Part shown: positions 35,049-43,473 of the stretch, one piece after another
How positions within the stretch are numbered: the first letter of the stretch is position 1
Layout of the letters: every line of letters begins with the position of its first letter
Origin: Syntrophales bacterium
GTDB lineage: Bacteria > Desulfobacterota > Syntrophia > Syntrophales > UBA5619
Length of the DNA stretch: 64,000 bases
Reading direction: 5' to 3'
Assembly: GCA_023229765.1 (NCBI GenBank)
Contig: JALNYO010000001.1
Span: forward strand, 248,001 to 312,000
Position numbers and translations under genes: made by a program
The notes under the pieces: model-generated
What the model saw: the letters and a program-made list of their open reading frames with translations, nothing else
Databases searched by the model: none
Told to the model about the DNA's origin: nothing

Positions 35049-36113
35049 ATGGCCGAAGAAAAAGATGAAGGGCAGGAGAAAACCGAGCAGGCTACACCCA
35101 AGCGCAAGGAAGAAGCTCGGGAAAAGGGGCGGGTTGCCAGGAGCAGGGAGGTTCCTTCCGCCGCCATCCTTTTTGCCAGTTTGATCTATTTCTATTTCAA
35201 TTCCAGCGGCCTTTTTAAAAAAATTATGTCCTTAGTCGCCTCGATCTTCAGTTCCGCGGGGCAGACGGCGATCAACGTAAATAACATTTCTTTTCTTCTT
35301 ATAGCATTGATGTCAAAGGTTTTTTTTATCATGATGCCGCTTTTTGCCGTGATCTTCCTGATCTCAATTTTGGCGAATGTCGTGCAAGTGGGGTTTCTCT
35401 TTTCGTCCTCCGTCCTGCAGCCGGAGTTTTCCAAAATCGATCCTCTTAAGGGACTAAAAAGGCTCTTTTCCCTTAATTCCGTAGTGGAGTTGATAAAAAA
35501 TATCCTCAAGATGCTGGTGATCGGGATAGTTTCCTATGTTGTGGTGAAAAATGAGGTAAAGGGCTTTCTGCTGCTTGCCGATCAGACCGTCTGGGAGATC
35601 CTGATTTACATCGGGCGAATTACCTTTAAAATTTTGCTTTCAACCGGTTGGGTGCTGATCGCCATTGCAATCTTTGATTATGCCTATCAGCGCTGGGAAT
35701 ATGAAAAAGGGTTGAAGATGACAAAGCAGGAAATAAAGGATGAATTCAAGAATACGGAAGGCAACCCTGCCATTAAGGGGAGAATAAAGCGCCTGCAGCG
35801 GGAAATGGCCCGCAAGCGAATGATGGCTGCCGTGCCGAAGGCGGATGTCGTCATCACTAACCCAACCCATTTGGCGGTCGCTTTGAAGTACGACCAGAAA
35901 AAAGAGATTGCGCCACGGGTGATTGCCAAAGGCGCCGGTTTTATAGCCGCGAAAATAAGGGAGATAGCGGGGGAAAACGCCGTTCCGTTAGTGGAAAACA
36001 AGCCTCTGGCACAGGTATTGTATAAGATGGTTGATGTTAATGATTTGATCCCGGAGAATCTCTATCGTTCCGTGGCCGAGGTTTTGGCGTATGTTTACAA
36101 CCTCAAAAAATGA
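35049..36113 (+). CDS. flhB: Flagellar export switch protein FlhB
   Basis: A 354-residue export-gate protein with four transmembrane helices and a cytoplasmic domain. The self-cleavage motif NPTH is at residues 271-274, followed by LAVALKYDQKKEIAPRVIAK. Cleavage lets FliK switch export specificity. The N-terminus (EKTEQATPKRKEEAREKG) is family-typical. ATG at 35049 is chosen because the conserved sequence begins there. A small homologue of its C-terminal domain is encoded at 44628. Confidence 0.95.
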   Translation: MAEEKDEGQEKTEQATPKRKEEAREKGRVARSREVPSAAILFASLIYFYFNSSGLFKKIMSLVASIFSSAGQTAINVNNISFLLIALMSKVFFIMMPLFAVIFLISILANVVQVGFLFSSSVLQPEFSKIDPLKGLKRLFSLNSVVELIKNILKMLVIGIVSYVVVKNEVKGFLLLADQTVWEILIYIGRITFKILLSTGWVLIAIAIFDYAYQRWEYEKGLKMTKQEIKDEFKNTEGNPAIKGRIKRLQREMARKRMMAAVPKADVVITNPTHLAVALKYDQKKEIAPRVIAKGAGFIAAKIREIAGENAVPLVENKPLAQVLYKMVDVNDLIPENLYRSVAEVLAYVYNLKK

Positions 36114-36139
36114 TAACTTAAAGATTATAAATATTTACT

Positions 36140-38194
36140 ATGGCAGATGATTTAAAAAAACATAAGAGTGATGCAAGCAGCGCGGTGGTTTCGATAAGCG
36201 TGGTCGCGATTCTGATCGTCATGATTTTGCCGATGCCGGCAGTAGCGCTTGACATCCTGCTTTCGATCAGCCTGACCGCCGCCATCATCATCCTGATGAT
36301 GTCCATGTACGTTAGGAAGCCGCTGCAATTTTCCATTTTCCCCTCGGTGCTTTTGATCGTCACCCTGCTTCGCCTTTCGTTGAATCTGGCTTCGACGCGG
36401 CTCATCCTGCTGCACGGCAACGAGGGGGTGGAGGCGGCGGGTCAGGTGATAAAGTCGTTCGGGACATTTATCGTCGGCGGCAACTATGTTGTCGGGTTTG
36501 TTGTCTTTATTGTCCTGGTCATCATCAACTTTGTCGTCATAACCAAGGGTGCAACCAGGATTGCCGAAGTGGCGGCCAGGTTTACACTCGATGCGATGCC
36601 CGGCAAGCAGATGAGCATCGATGCAGATTTGAACACCGGCCTTATTTCCGATACGGAGGCGCGCAAAAGAAGAAGGGAAATAGAGCGCGAGTCGAGTTTC
36701 TATGGGGCGATGGATGGCGCGAGCAAATTTGTGCGCGGCGACGCCATTGCCGGAATTATTATTACCGCCGTTAATATTATCGGCGGGCTGATCATCGGCA
36801 TTCTGCAGCAGGGGATGCCGATTGCCGAAGCGGCGCGTAATTACACCCTGCTTACCGTCGGCGACGGGCTTGTTTCCCAGGTGCCGGCGTTGATCGTTTC
36901 CACGGCAGCCGGCATGCTTGTCACCAGAACCGCCGAGGAGAGCGAATTGGGGGTAGAGCTGAAGAATCAAATCTTCAGTCAGCCGAAGGCCGTTGGCGCT
37001 GCCGCACTCCTGCTTTTCATCTTTGCGCTCATCCCCGGCATGCCGAAGTTTTCCTTTATGTTGATAGCCGGCCTAACCGGCTTACTGGCCTTTTTCATGC
37101 TGCGGTCGGCGCGAACTGCCGCCCCGGAGGAGGCGCCTCCGGTGGCGCCGGTGGAGGAGGCGGCTGAGGGCGTGGTTCCCTTTGATCTTTTGGGGTTGGA
37201 GGTAGGGTACGGGTTGATTTATCTTGTCGATGCCTCGCAAAACGGCGAATTGCTGGCCAAGATCAAGGCCTTAAGAAAGCAAATTGCCCAGGAGCTGGGG
37301 TTTGTGGTGCCTTCCATCCATATCAAGGACAATCTTCAACTTAAACCTAACGAGTATTCAGTACTTATGAAGGGTGTGGAGATTGCCGGGTCGGAATTGA
37401 TGCCGGGGTACAGCCTTGCCATCACCACGGATGTAAAAGGGGAAAAAATAAGAGGAATTGAAACAAAAGAGCCGGCCTTCTCGCTACCGGCCGTCTGGGT
37501 TACGGACGCGGAAAAAGAAAGATTGCAGATGAAGGGGGTCGTGGTAGTAGATCCGGCTACCGTCTTGGTGACGCATCTCACCGAAATTCTTAAATCGCAT
37601 GCGGATGAGCTATTGGGCAGGCAGGAGGTGCAGCAGCTCCTCGACAACCTGAAGGAGACATATCCGAAGCTGATCGAAGAGGTGGTGCCGAAGATTGTTC
37701 CCTTGGGAACCCTGCAAAAGGTAATGCAGAAGCTTCTCCGGGAACGGGTTTCCATCCGTGATCTTCAGAGCATCCTTGAGACATTGGCCGATTACATGTC
37801 GCTGACCAAAAATGTCGATGTTCTGACCGGTTATGTACGGCAGTCGCTGGCCCGGGCCATTACCAGACAGTATCAGGATCCCAGTGGCAACATTACCGTC
37901 ATGATGATTTCCCCCGCGGTGGAGGATAAAATTACCGGCGCGGTTCAGCATACGGAGTTTGAGTCTTTTGTTTCCCCCGATCCGAACATGGTGAAGGGGC
38001 TGGTCGGCAATCTGCAAAAACTGATCGTCTCCTTCACCGAAAAAGGACTCCAGCCGATTATTCTTTGCTCGCCCAATACGAGGATTTATCTCCGCAAAAT
38101 ACTGGAGAAATTTTTCCCGAATCTGGTCGTGCTGTCCCATAATGAAATTGTGCGGGACGTAAACATCCGCTCCCTCGGCATGGTGGAGTTGTAA
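36140..38194 (+). CDS. flhA: Flagellar export gate protein FlhA
   Basis: A 684-residue protein with eight transmembrane segments in the first half and a large cytoplasmic ring domain. RLSLNLASTRLILLHG and the charged FHIPEP-type loop around AVITKGATRIAEVAARFTLD are visible. FlhA forms the nonameric docking ring for export chaperones. It is followed by flhF after a single base. Confidence 0.96.
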   Translation: MADDLKKHKSDASSAVVSISVVAILIVMILPMPAVALDILLSISLTAAIIILMMSMYVRKPLQFSIFPSVLLIVTLLRLSLNLASTRLILLHGNEGVEAAGQVIKSFGTFIVGGNYVVGFVVFIVLVIINFVVITKGATRIAEVAARFTLDAMPGKQMSIDADLNTGLISDTEARKRRREIERESSFYGAMDGASKFVRGDAIAGIIITAVNIIGGLIIGILQQGMPIAEAARNYTLLTVGDGLVSQVPALIVSTAAGMLVTRTAEESELGVELKNQIFSQPKAVGAAALLLFIFALIPGMPKFSFMLIAGLTGLLAFFMLRSARTAAPEEAPPVAPVEEAAEGVVPFDLLGLEVGYGLIYLVDASQNGELLAKIKALRKQIAQELGFVVPSIHIKDNLQLKPNEYSVLMKGVEIAGSELMPGYSLAITTDVKGEKIRGIETKEPAFSLPAVWVTDAEKERLQMKGVVVVDPATVLVTHLTEILKSHADELLGRQEVQQLLDNLKETYPKLIEEVVPKIVPLGTLQKVMQKLLRERVSIRDLQSILETLADYMSLTKNVDVLTGYVRQSLARAITRQYQDPSGNITVMMISPAVEDKITGAVQHTEFESFVSPDPNMVKGLVGNLQKLIVSFTEKGLQPIILCSPNTRIYLRKILEKFFPNLVVLSHNEIVRDVNIRSLGMVEL

Positions 38195-38195
38195 T

Positions 38196-39368
38196 ATGCA
38201 GGTAAAGAGATACGAAGCGTCCAATATCAAGGATATTCTTGTGAAAATTAAGCGGGAGCTGGGGCCGGACGCGATTGTTTTATCCACGCAGCAACTGCCG
38301 GGAGAAAAGGGCCGTATCGAGGTGCTGGCCGCAATCGATAGCGGCTTTGAAAAAAAGGATCTTGCCAGGATAGTTTCTCCGAGGGCGGGAAGCGGCCGCG
38401 CTTTTGCAGCAGAAAACGACAGCTTATTATCACTGAAAAACGAAATAAGGGAAATAAAGTCGCTGCTGGGCCAGACGGGAAGAGGGAAAATTGAAGCGGC
38501 GCTGGCCGAGATAAAAGAGGGAATGGATGCCGTTATTGACCTTTCGGGTTCCCGAATTTACGAAAAAAGCGATGTTATGGCCCGGATTTATTCAGAACTT
38601 GTCGGCCGCGGATTGTCGAAAAAGAGTGCGCTCAAACTGTTGGCCGAGATCAGCGGCGCGGTTTCCCCTCCGGAAGGAATGGATTTTAAGCGGGGCTGGC
38701 TGAAGGCTGAAGAGGCGCTGAAGAGGGCGTTTGTCAAAACCAGGCAGGAGGAAAAGCGGGTCAAGGTATTTCTGGGACCTACCGGCGTCGGGAAGACCAC
38801 AACGCTGGCGAAGCTTGCCGCCCGGTACGCGCTTGAACAAAAAAAATCGGTTGGCCTGATTACCGCCGATACCTACCGGATCGGCGCTCTCGAACAATTG
38901 AAAACCTATGCGCAAATCATCGACTTGCCGCTGGCGGTTGCCGACTCAAGGGAAGCTCTGCACCGTGCCTTGAGGAGATTCGCAGACAAGGATTGCATCC
39001 TCGTCGATACCCCCGGCCGAGGGGGTGATGCAGGCAGTTATTTATTGAGACTCAAGGAGATGTTTTCCGGAGAAGCGGCGCCGGAGGCAAACATGCTTTT
39101 GAGTCTAACCGCGAGCCGGGAGAATATGATGGATGTTTTTGCCAGATTTGACGTCTTTGGCTGTGACCAGATAATATTTACGAAACTCGATGAATGCACC
39201 CATTTTGGCGCTATCTACGATATCAGCGAAAGAACCGGGAAGCCCATATCATACCTTACAACCGGTCAAAACGTACCGCATGATATAGAAAAGGCAAATC
39301 CCGACAGGCTTATGGAGCTGGTTTTCCAATCTTCATATTATGGCGGAGCAGACGTTTTACCTGTCTGA
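38196..39368 (+). CDS. flhF: Flagellar SRP-like GTPase FlhF
   Basis: A 390-residue SRP-family GTPase that places flagella at the pole in polar flagellates. The N-terminal B domain (MQVKRYEASNIKDILVKIKR) precedes the NG domain, with G1 GPTGVGKTTT from residue 194, TADTYRIGALEQL (G2) and TKLDEC (G4). The G3 motif reads DTPGRGG instead of the usual DTAGR. Together with flhG it implies polar, number-controlled flagella. Confidence 0.93.
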   Translation: MQVKRYEASNIKDILVKIKRELGPDAIVLSTQQLPGEKGRIEVLAAIDSGFEKKDLARIVSPRAGSGRAFAAENDSLLSLKNEIREIKSLLGQTGRGKIEAALAEIKEGMDAVIDLSGSRIYEKSDVMARIYSELVGRGLSKKSALKLLAEISGAVSPPEGMDFKRGWLKAEEALKRAFVKTRQEEKRVKVFLGPTGVGKTTTLAKLAARYALEQKKSVGLITADTYRIGALEQLKTYAQIIDLPLAVADSREALHRALRRFADKDCILVDTPGRGGDAGSYLLRLKEMFSGEAAPEANMLLSLTASRENMMDVFARFDVFGCDQIIFTKLDECTHFGAIYDISERTGKPISYLTTGQNVPHDIEKANPDRLMELVFQSSYYGGADVLPV

Positions 39369-39395
39369 TATGCTAATGTCGTCTGAAACCCTTCT

Positions 39396-39473
39396 GACGG
39401 CCAGCCGTCGCAAAAAAGGTGGAAAGACCGAAGCTTGATGTTTAAAAATGGAGGGACGCGCTTCATCGCGTCC
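39396..39473 (+). other. Two hairpins in the flhF-flhG gap
   Basis: GACGG/CCGTC (39396-39409) and GGACGCG/CGCGTCC (39454-39473). Neither is followed by a T-tract, so they are not classical terminators. The second ends a few bases before the flhG ribosome-binding site (GGGGAGC) and could influence flhG translation. Confidence 0.35.
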
Positions 39474-39485
39474 GGGGAGCTGTAG

Positions 39486-40352
39486 ATGGATCAGGCGGTG
39501 ATGCTGAGAAAAATGAAAGGCGAAGCGGTTCTGGGAAACGGCAGGTCAGAATCGCCGGAGGGCGGGAGTCCCTCAAAAATAAGGGCAATTGCAGTTACCA
39601 GCGGCAAAGGCGGAGTCGGTAAGACCAATATAGCCGTCAATCTTGCCTTTTTTCTGACGCGGCTGCGCAAGAGGACGCTGATTCTTGACGCCGATACGGG
39701 GTTGGCAAATATCGATGTAATTCTGGGGTTGACGCCCGAATACAATCTTTATCATGTTCTGAAAGGGGAAAAAACCTTTTCCGAAGCGGTGCTTAAGGGC
39801 CCCGGCGGGATCATGATTCTGCCCGCCTCATCGGGGATAACGGAAATGGCGGAGCTTTCCGCCGGCCAGAAATTAACGCTGCTGGATGGATTAAGCGATC
39901 TTCGCCGCAGGCTTGATTTCATGTTTATTGACACGGCGGCGGGGATTGCCGGGAATGTCATGTATTTTAACGCCGCGGCGCGGGAAATTATCGTGGTCGT
40001 TTCGCCGGAGCCGACCTCCCTTACCGACGCTTATGCCCTGATTAAGGTGCTTTATCAGCGACATGCCAAAAAAAGGTTCCGTCTGATCGTAAATATGGTA
40101 AAGAGTCAAGCAGAGGCAAAAGAGGTTTACGGAAGATTAAGCAAGGCGACCGACCATTTTCTTAACCTGACGGTAAATTATCTGGGGCATATTGTCAGCG
40201 ACGAAAAGGTTACGGAGGCTGTCCGCAGGCAGAAGGCGGTTGCAGAGCTGTTTCCTGACTCTCCGGCAGGCAGATGCATCCGCGAGATTGCGGAGAAACT
40301 GGCCGGTGAACACCCTGATTACGAGGACGACGGCAACATATCGTTTTTTTGA
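39486..40352 (+). CDS. flhG: MinD-like ATPase FlhG (FleN)
   Basis: A 288-residue ParA/MinD-family ATPase that limits flagellar number together with FlhF. The deviant Walker A is TSGKGGVGKTN near residue 39, and Walker B lies in DFMFIDTAAG. A DQAVMLRKMKG start resembles the FlhF-activating N-terminal motif of FlhG. It has a good GGGGAG site before the ATG. Confidence 0.93.
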   Translation: MDQAVMLRKMKGEAVLGNGRSESPEGGSPSKIRAIAVTSGKGGVGKTNIAVNLAFFLTRLRKRTLILDADTGLANIDVILGLTPEYNLYHVLKGEKTFSEAVLKGPGGIMILPASSGITEMAELSAGQKLTLLDGLSDLRRRLDFMFIDTAAGIAGNVMYFNAAAREIIVVVSPEPTSLTDAYALIKVLYQRHAKKRFRLIVNMVKSQAEAKEVYGRLSKATDHFLNLTVNYLGHIVSDEKVTEAVRRQKAVAELFPDSPAGRCIREIAEKLAGEHPDYEDDGNISFF

Positions 40353-40405
40353 AACGGTTTTTCGCCGGCCGTCTATAGATGAGCGCCGAAATCCGGGGAT
40401 TGGCA

Positions 40406-41116
40406 ATGGATAAGAAAAGCCGGGACGAACTTATTGTAAAATATTGTCCATTCGTCAAGAATATCGTCTTGAGAATGGCGGCTAAATTTCCCATTGACCG
40501 AGCGGATATAGATGATCTTGTCAATGTTGGCATTATCGGCTTGATGGGCGCCGTCGAAAAATATGACGCCAAACGCAATGTCCAGTTTGAGACCTTCGCC
40601 TACCTGCGGATAAAAGGGGCGGTGCTGGACGAACTGCGCCAGCGGGATTGGGCGCCCAGATCGGCGCGCAGCAAGGACAGCCATATCGAAAAGGCCCTGT
40701 CCGAGCTTCAGAAAGAACTGGGGCGGCAGCCGGAGGAAGAAGAAATAGCCGGTTATATGGGCGTTTCAATAGAGGAATATCACGAGCTCCTCGGCGACGC
40801 CCGCGGCGTTTCCCTCTTAAGCGCAGAGGATCTTCCCCCCGATTATCTCGAAAAGCACAGCTCCGCGGAGGCGCTGGAGTCTCTCCAAAACGACAATCCC
40901 CTGCGAAACCTGCTCGGCGGCGAGCTGATGGCCGGCTTGAAAAAATCCATAGACGCGCTGCCGGAAAAAGAGCGGCTGGTGCTGTCCCTTTATTACTACG
41001 AGGAATTGACGATGAAAGAGGTCGGCCGGGTCATGGAATTGACGGAATCCCGGGTTTGCCAGCTTCATGCCCAGGCTGTGCTGCGGCTGAGGAGTTTGGT
41101 AAAGGATTATCGCTAA
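40406..41116 (+). CDS. fliA: Flagellar sigma factor FliA (sigma28)
   Basis: A sigma factor of about 236 residues. Region 2 includes the DLVNVGIIGLMGAVEKYDA and FETFAYLRIKGAVLDELRQ blocks, and region 4 LTMKEVGRVMELTESRVCQL. It drives late genes such as fliC and is held by FlgM (50003). ATG at 40406 has GGGGA at 7 nt; an upstream ATG at 40379 lacks a ribosome-binding site. Two sigma28-type promoters are seen at flgM and fliC. Confidence 0.94.
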   Translation: MDKKSRDELIVKYCPFVKNIVLRMAAKFPIDRADIDDLVNVGIIGLMGAVEKYDAKRNVQFETFAYLRIKGAVLDELRQRDWAPRSARSKDSHIEKALSELQKELGRQPEEEEIAGYMGVSIEEYHELLGDARGVSLLSAEDLPPDYLEKHSSAEALESLQNDNPLRNLLGGELMAGLKKSIDALPEKERLVLSLYYYEELTMKEVGRVMELTESRVCQLHAQAVLRLRSLVKDYR

Positions 41117-41126
41117 AGAGAAGAAA

Positions 41127-41714
41127 ATGACAAAAAAAGTCAGTCTGGACACGCTTGATATTGAAGAACCAACAATCTCTACCAATGAAAGAGGCTTGAA
41201 GGAAGAAGAGCAGCCGCAGAAGCCTCCTGCTCGGTGGTATCGCTCCCGGTTGTTTATAATATCAGGCGCGGTTTTTTTCGTGCTTGTCTGCACAGGCCTG
41301 GCCCTGTTCTTTTTTATGGGCGCGCCCAGGGAGGCGTCTCGTCCCGCGCCTCAAGCGGTTTCCCACGGTGCTGCGGGCGCTCCCGGCAAAGTTGGCGTTA
41401 TCGGCCGGCCAGGGATCATTGTCGAGGAGGTAAAGGATTTTCTGATTCCGCTCAAAGAAGGCAATAGAGACATCCGAATTTTGTCTATGGATTTGGTGTT
41501 GGAAATGGATTCTGCTCGCCAGGGACTGTTCCAGGAGAAGGTTGTTCTCATCAGAGGGGCGATATATAAAGCTGTTAACGGGACAGCGGCGGAGATTACC
41601 AGAAGTAAAGAGGGGATTGAAAAAGTGCGGGCAATAATCATCGATTCTTTGGAAACGCTTCTGGGAAAAGGTTTTGTAAAGAACGTCTGGGTAACCAAAT
41701 TTGTTGTATTGTAA
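41127..41714 (+). CDS. Second FliL-like membrane protein
   Basis: A 195-residue protein with a cytoplasmic N-terminus, a transmembrane helix (LFIISGAVFFVLVCTGLALF) and a periplasmic domain with FliL-like features (EVKDFLIPLKEGNRDIRILS, ending NVWVTKFVVL). It is more diverged than the FliL at 30585. It starts 11 nt after fliA and so is probably co-transcribed. A second FliL may pair with the second MotB-like protein, but this is inference. Confidence 0.75.
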   Translation: MTKKVSLDTLDIEEPTISTNERGLKEEEQPQKPPARWYRSRLFIISGAVFFVLVCTGLALFFFMGAPREASRPAPQAVSHGAAGAPGKVGVIGRPGIIVEEVKDFLIPLKEGNRDIRILSMDLVLEMDSARQGLFQEKVVLIRGAIYKAVNGTAAEITRSKEGIEKVRAIIIDSLETLLGKGFVKNVWVTKFVVL

Positions 41715-41772
41715 CCCCGATTTTGATATGTTCGCCGCAGTATTTTTCTAATCAGGGCAGGGGTGAACGGCA

Positions 41773-42543
41773 ATGGATAACAACGGTCTTTACGAAAAAC
41801 TCAACGAGCTTTTTCTTGGCGACATTATGGCGAGGATAATCCCCGGGGCTATTCATAACCTTGCCAACCCGCTCGGCGGCATAATGGGCAGAGTCCAGTT
41901 GATGAAGGCGCGCGTCGCGAAGAGTTTCAAGAGCATCGAGTCGCTTCATCCAGAATTATACAGGGAACTTAGACTCGACAGGATAAAAAATGACGTCGTC
42001 ATCCTTTCCGGAGAATCGGAAATGATGCTTTCGATATTCAGAAACTTCGAGGGGAAGATTTTAGCCCTTTCCGCGCGCGGGCAGGAAAAACTCGACATAT
42101 CCAAACTGATCGAAGCGGAGATGAAATTTGCCGATTTCTATCTTGATTTTAAGCACGACGTCAATAAAAGCATGACGTTTAAAGATAATGTGCCTGAGAT
42201 TTACGGGGAGAGGGCCGGTTATTCCCTTTGCCTATCGGCTTTGATCAATTCCGCCCGGCAGAGAATGGCGAATATGCCGGAAAAGGAGTTGACGGTTGCT
42301 GTCGATTACGATGATGTTGAGATCCGTATAGTTTTTCAGGACAGCGGCGAAGAGATTGCCGGCACCTATTACAAGCGCTCTGGTGGGGAAGGAGTTATGC
42401 CCGATATAAAAGCGTTTCCTGTTGCAGAACATGGTTTGTTTTATGCCTTTATGCTTCTTAAAAGCTACGGTTTCCAGATAGAAGTGGTTGCCCGTAGCGG
42501 GCGGAACATCATTTCGCTGCGCCTGCCTTACAAGATAATTTAA
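41773..42543 (+). CDS. Small kinase-like protein with an intact H-box
   Basis: A 256-residue soluble protein without a PAS or membrane region. Residues ~20-40 read PGAIHNLANPLGGIMGR, an H-box with His28 (CAT at 41854). A HATPase-like region follows: INSARQRM as N-box, FQDSGEEIAG as a G1 remnant and AEHGLFYAFMLLKSYG as an eroded G2 lacking the usual GxGxG. It may bind ATP poorly or not at all. It sits in the post-fliA flagellar cassette. It could be a phosphotransfer partner for the kinase at 13634; see findings. Confidence 0.65.
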   Translation: MDNNGLYEKLNELFLGDIMARIIPGAIHNLANPLGGIMGRVQLMKARVAKSFKSIESLHPELYRELRLDRIKNDVVILSGESEMMLSIFRNFEGKILALSARGQEKLDISKLIEAEMKFADFYLDFKHDVNKSMTFKDNVPEIYGERAGYSLCLSALINSARQRMANMPEKELTVAVDYDDVEIRIVFQDSGEEIAGTYYKRSGGEGVMPDIKAFPVAEHGLFYAFMLLKSYGFQIEVVARSGRNIISLRLPYKII

Positions 42544-42686
42544 TCGAATACGGCCATTTAAAAGGCCCTTTCCCCGCATAATATGTACAAGTGCCGTAAG
42601 GTATTAAAGATTTTAGTTTTGTATGTCGATAACGCCTGTGAAGGGTAAAAACTCATTTTTTGTCCATAATTGCAGGAGGAGCTGCG

Positions 42687-42998
42687 GTGATTAAGGCGAT
42701 AGATGCGCAGCAGGTTATTATTCAGACAGAAAAGGCCAACCGGGTTCAGCAGGTGGATCGGCAGCACCCGGAGATGCAGCAGCGGTATCTGGATATCCAG
42801 GCACGGGAAGAAAAAAAACTGCTGCAGAAGGCGATAAAGAGTTCTGAAGAAACTGAGCGTGCCGTTATCAGGGACGAGGAGCAAAAAGAGAACCGTCGGG
42901 AACAACAGGGCCGACAGGGGCAGGCGTCAGACAGCTTTGGCGAAAATGAGGAAGAGGATATGCCGCAAGAGGGAGGGCATATCAACATCAGAGTGTGA
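42687..42998 (+). CDS. Small charged coiled-coil flagellar-cluster protein
   Basis: A 103-residue hydrophilic protein starting at GTG 42687 after AGGAGGAG. The first half (AIDAQQVIIQTEKANRVQQ and HPEMQQRYLDIQAREEKKLL) is helical; the second half is rich in Glu, Arg and Gln. No known domain is recognised. It has been seen by me as a type next to fliA in deltaproteobacterial clusters, but its function is not known. The stop is 1 base before the next start. Confidence 0.6.
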   Translation: MIKAIDAQQVIIQTEKANRVQQVDRQHPEMQQRYLDIQAREEKKLLQKAIKSSEETERAVIRDEEQKENRREQQGRQGQASDSFGENEEEDMPQEGGHINIRV

Positions 42999-42999
42999 A

Positions 43000-43473
43000 A
43001 TGAGCATTCCCACGATATTTGCGTTGCAGATCATTGCCGATTTAATTTTTTGTCTAATTATAGTTTTTTTACTGGCGCGCTTGCGGAAGTCTTTTGACCG
43101 GGAAAAGAGCCCGGCTATCGACCAGGAATTGTTTCTGAAGCTGCAAAATTTGATAAACCAGTCTCAAGGCGACTCGGAGAGATTTCTCGGCAGCCTCGAT
43201 GAAAATTGTCGGCGTTTTGAAAAATTGGCACTCAGTCTCGAAGCCCGGGAAAAACAGCTCGCGGCGCTCCTCAAAGAGATCGACCTGAAAATAGGGCAAA
43301 GCGAGCCCCCCAAGCGGAATAATCCGGAGGCAGCAGGCGACAGAGATTATACGTCCATCGCCGGGCTTTTGAAGCGCGGTTTGTCTGTCGAGGAGATTGC
43401 GGAGCGCACGGGCGTCCCCTCTGGGGAGATATCCCTTATCGTCGATCTGGAAACCCTGAAAAAAAGTGAATAA
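43000..43473 (+). CDS. Membrane-anchored coiled-coil protein with C-terminal helix-turn-helix (DUF2802-like)
   Basis: A 157-residue protein: one N-terminal transmembrane helix (IIADLIFCLIIVFLLARL), a coiled coil (~45-105), and a C-terminal segment IAGLLKRGLSVEEIAERTG then GEISLIVDLETL that resembles the small HTH of DUF2802 proteins often found in flagellar clusters. The start ATG at 43000 lies 1 base after the preceding stop. Function is unknown; the topology suggests a membrane-tethered regulator or assembly factor. The 3' end overlaps the next start by 1 base. Confidence 0.6.
   Translation: MSIPTIFALQIIADLIFCLIIVFLLARLRKSFDREKSPAIDQELFLKLQNLINQSQGDSERFLGSLDENCRRFEKLALSLEAREKQLAALLKEIDLKIGQSEPPKRNNPEAAGDRDYTSIAGLLKRGLSVEEIAERTGVPSGEISLIVDLETLKKSE

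Noticed and set aside
36152..36970. Long minus-strand open frame opposite flhA
   Set aside because: 272 codons, but wholly antisense to a strongly conserved gene, with histidine/asparagine-rich composition typical of a shadow frame.
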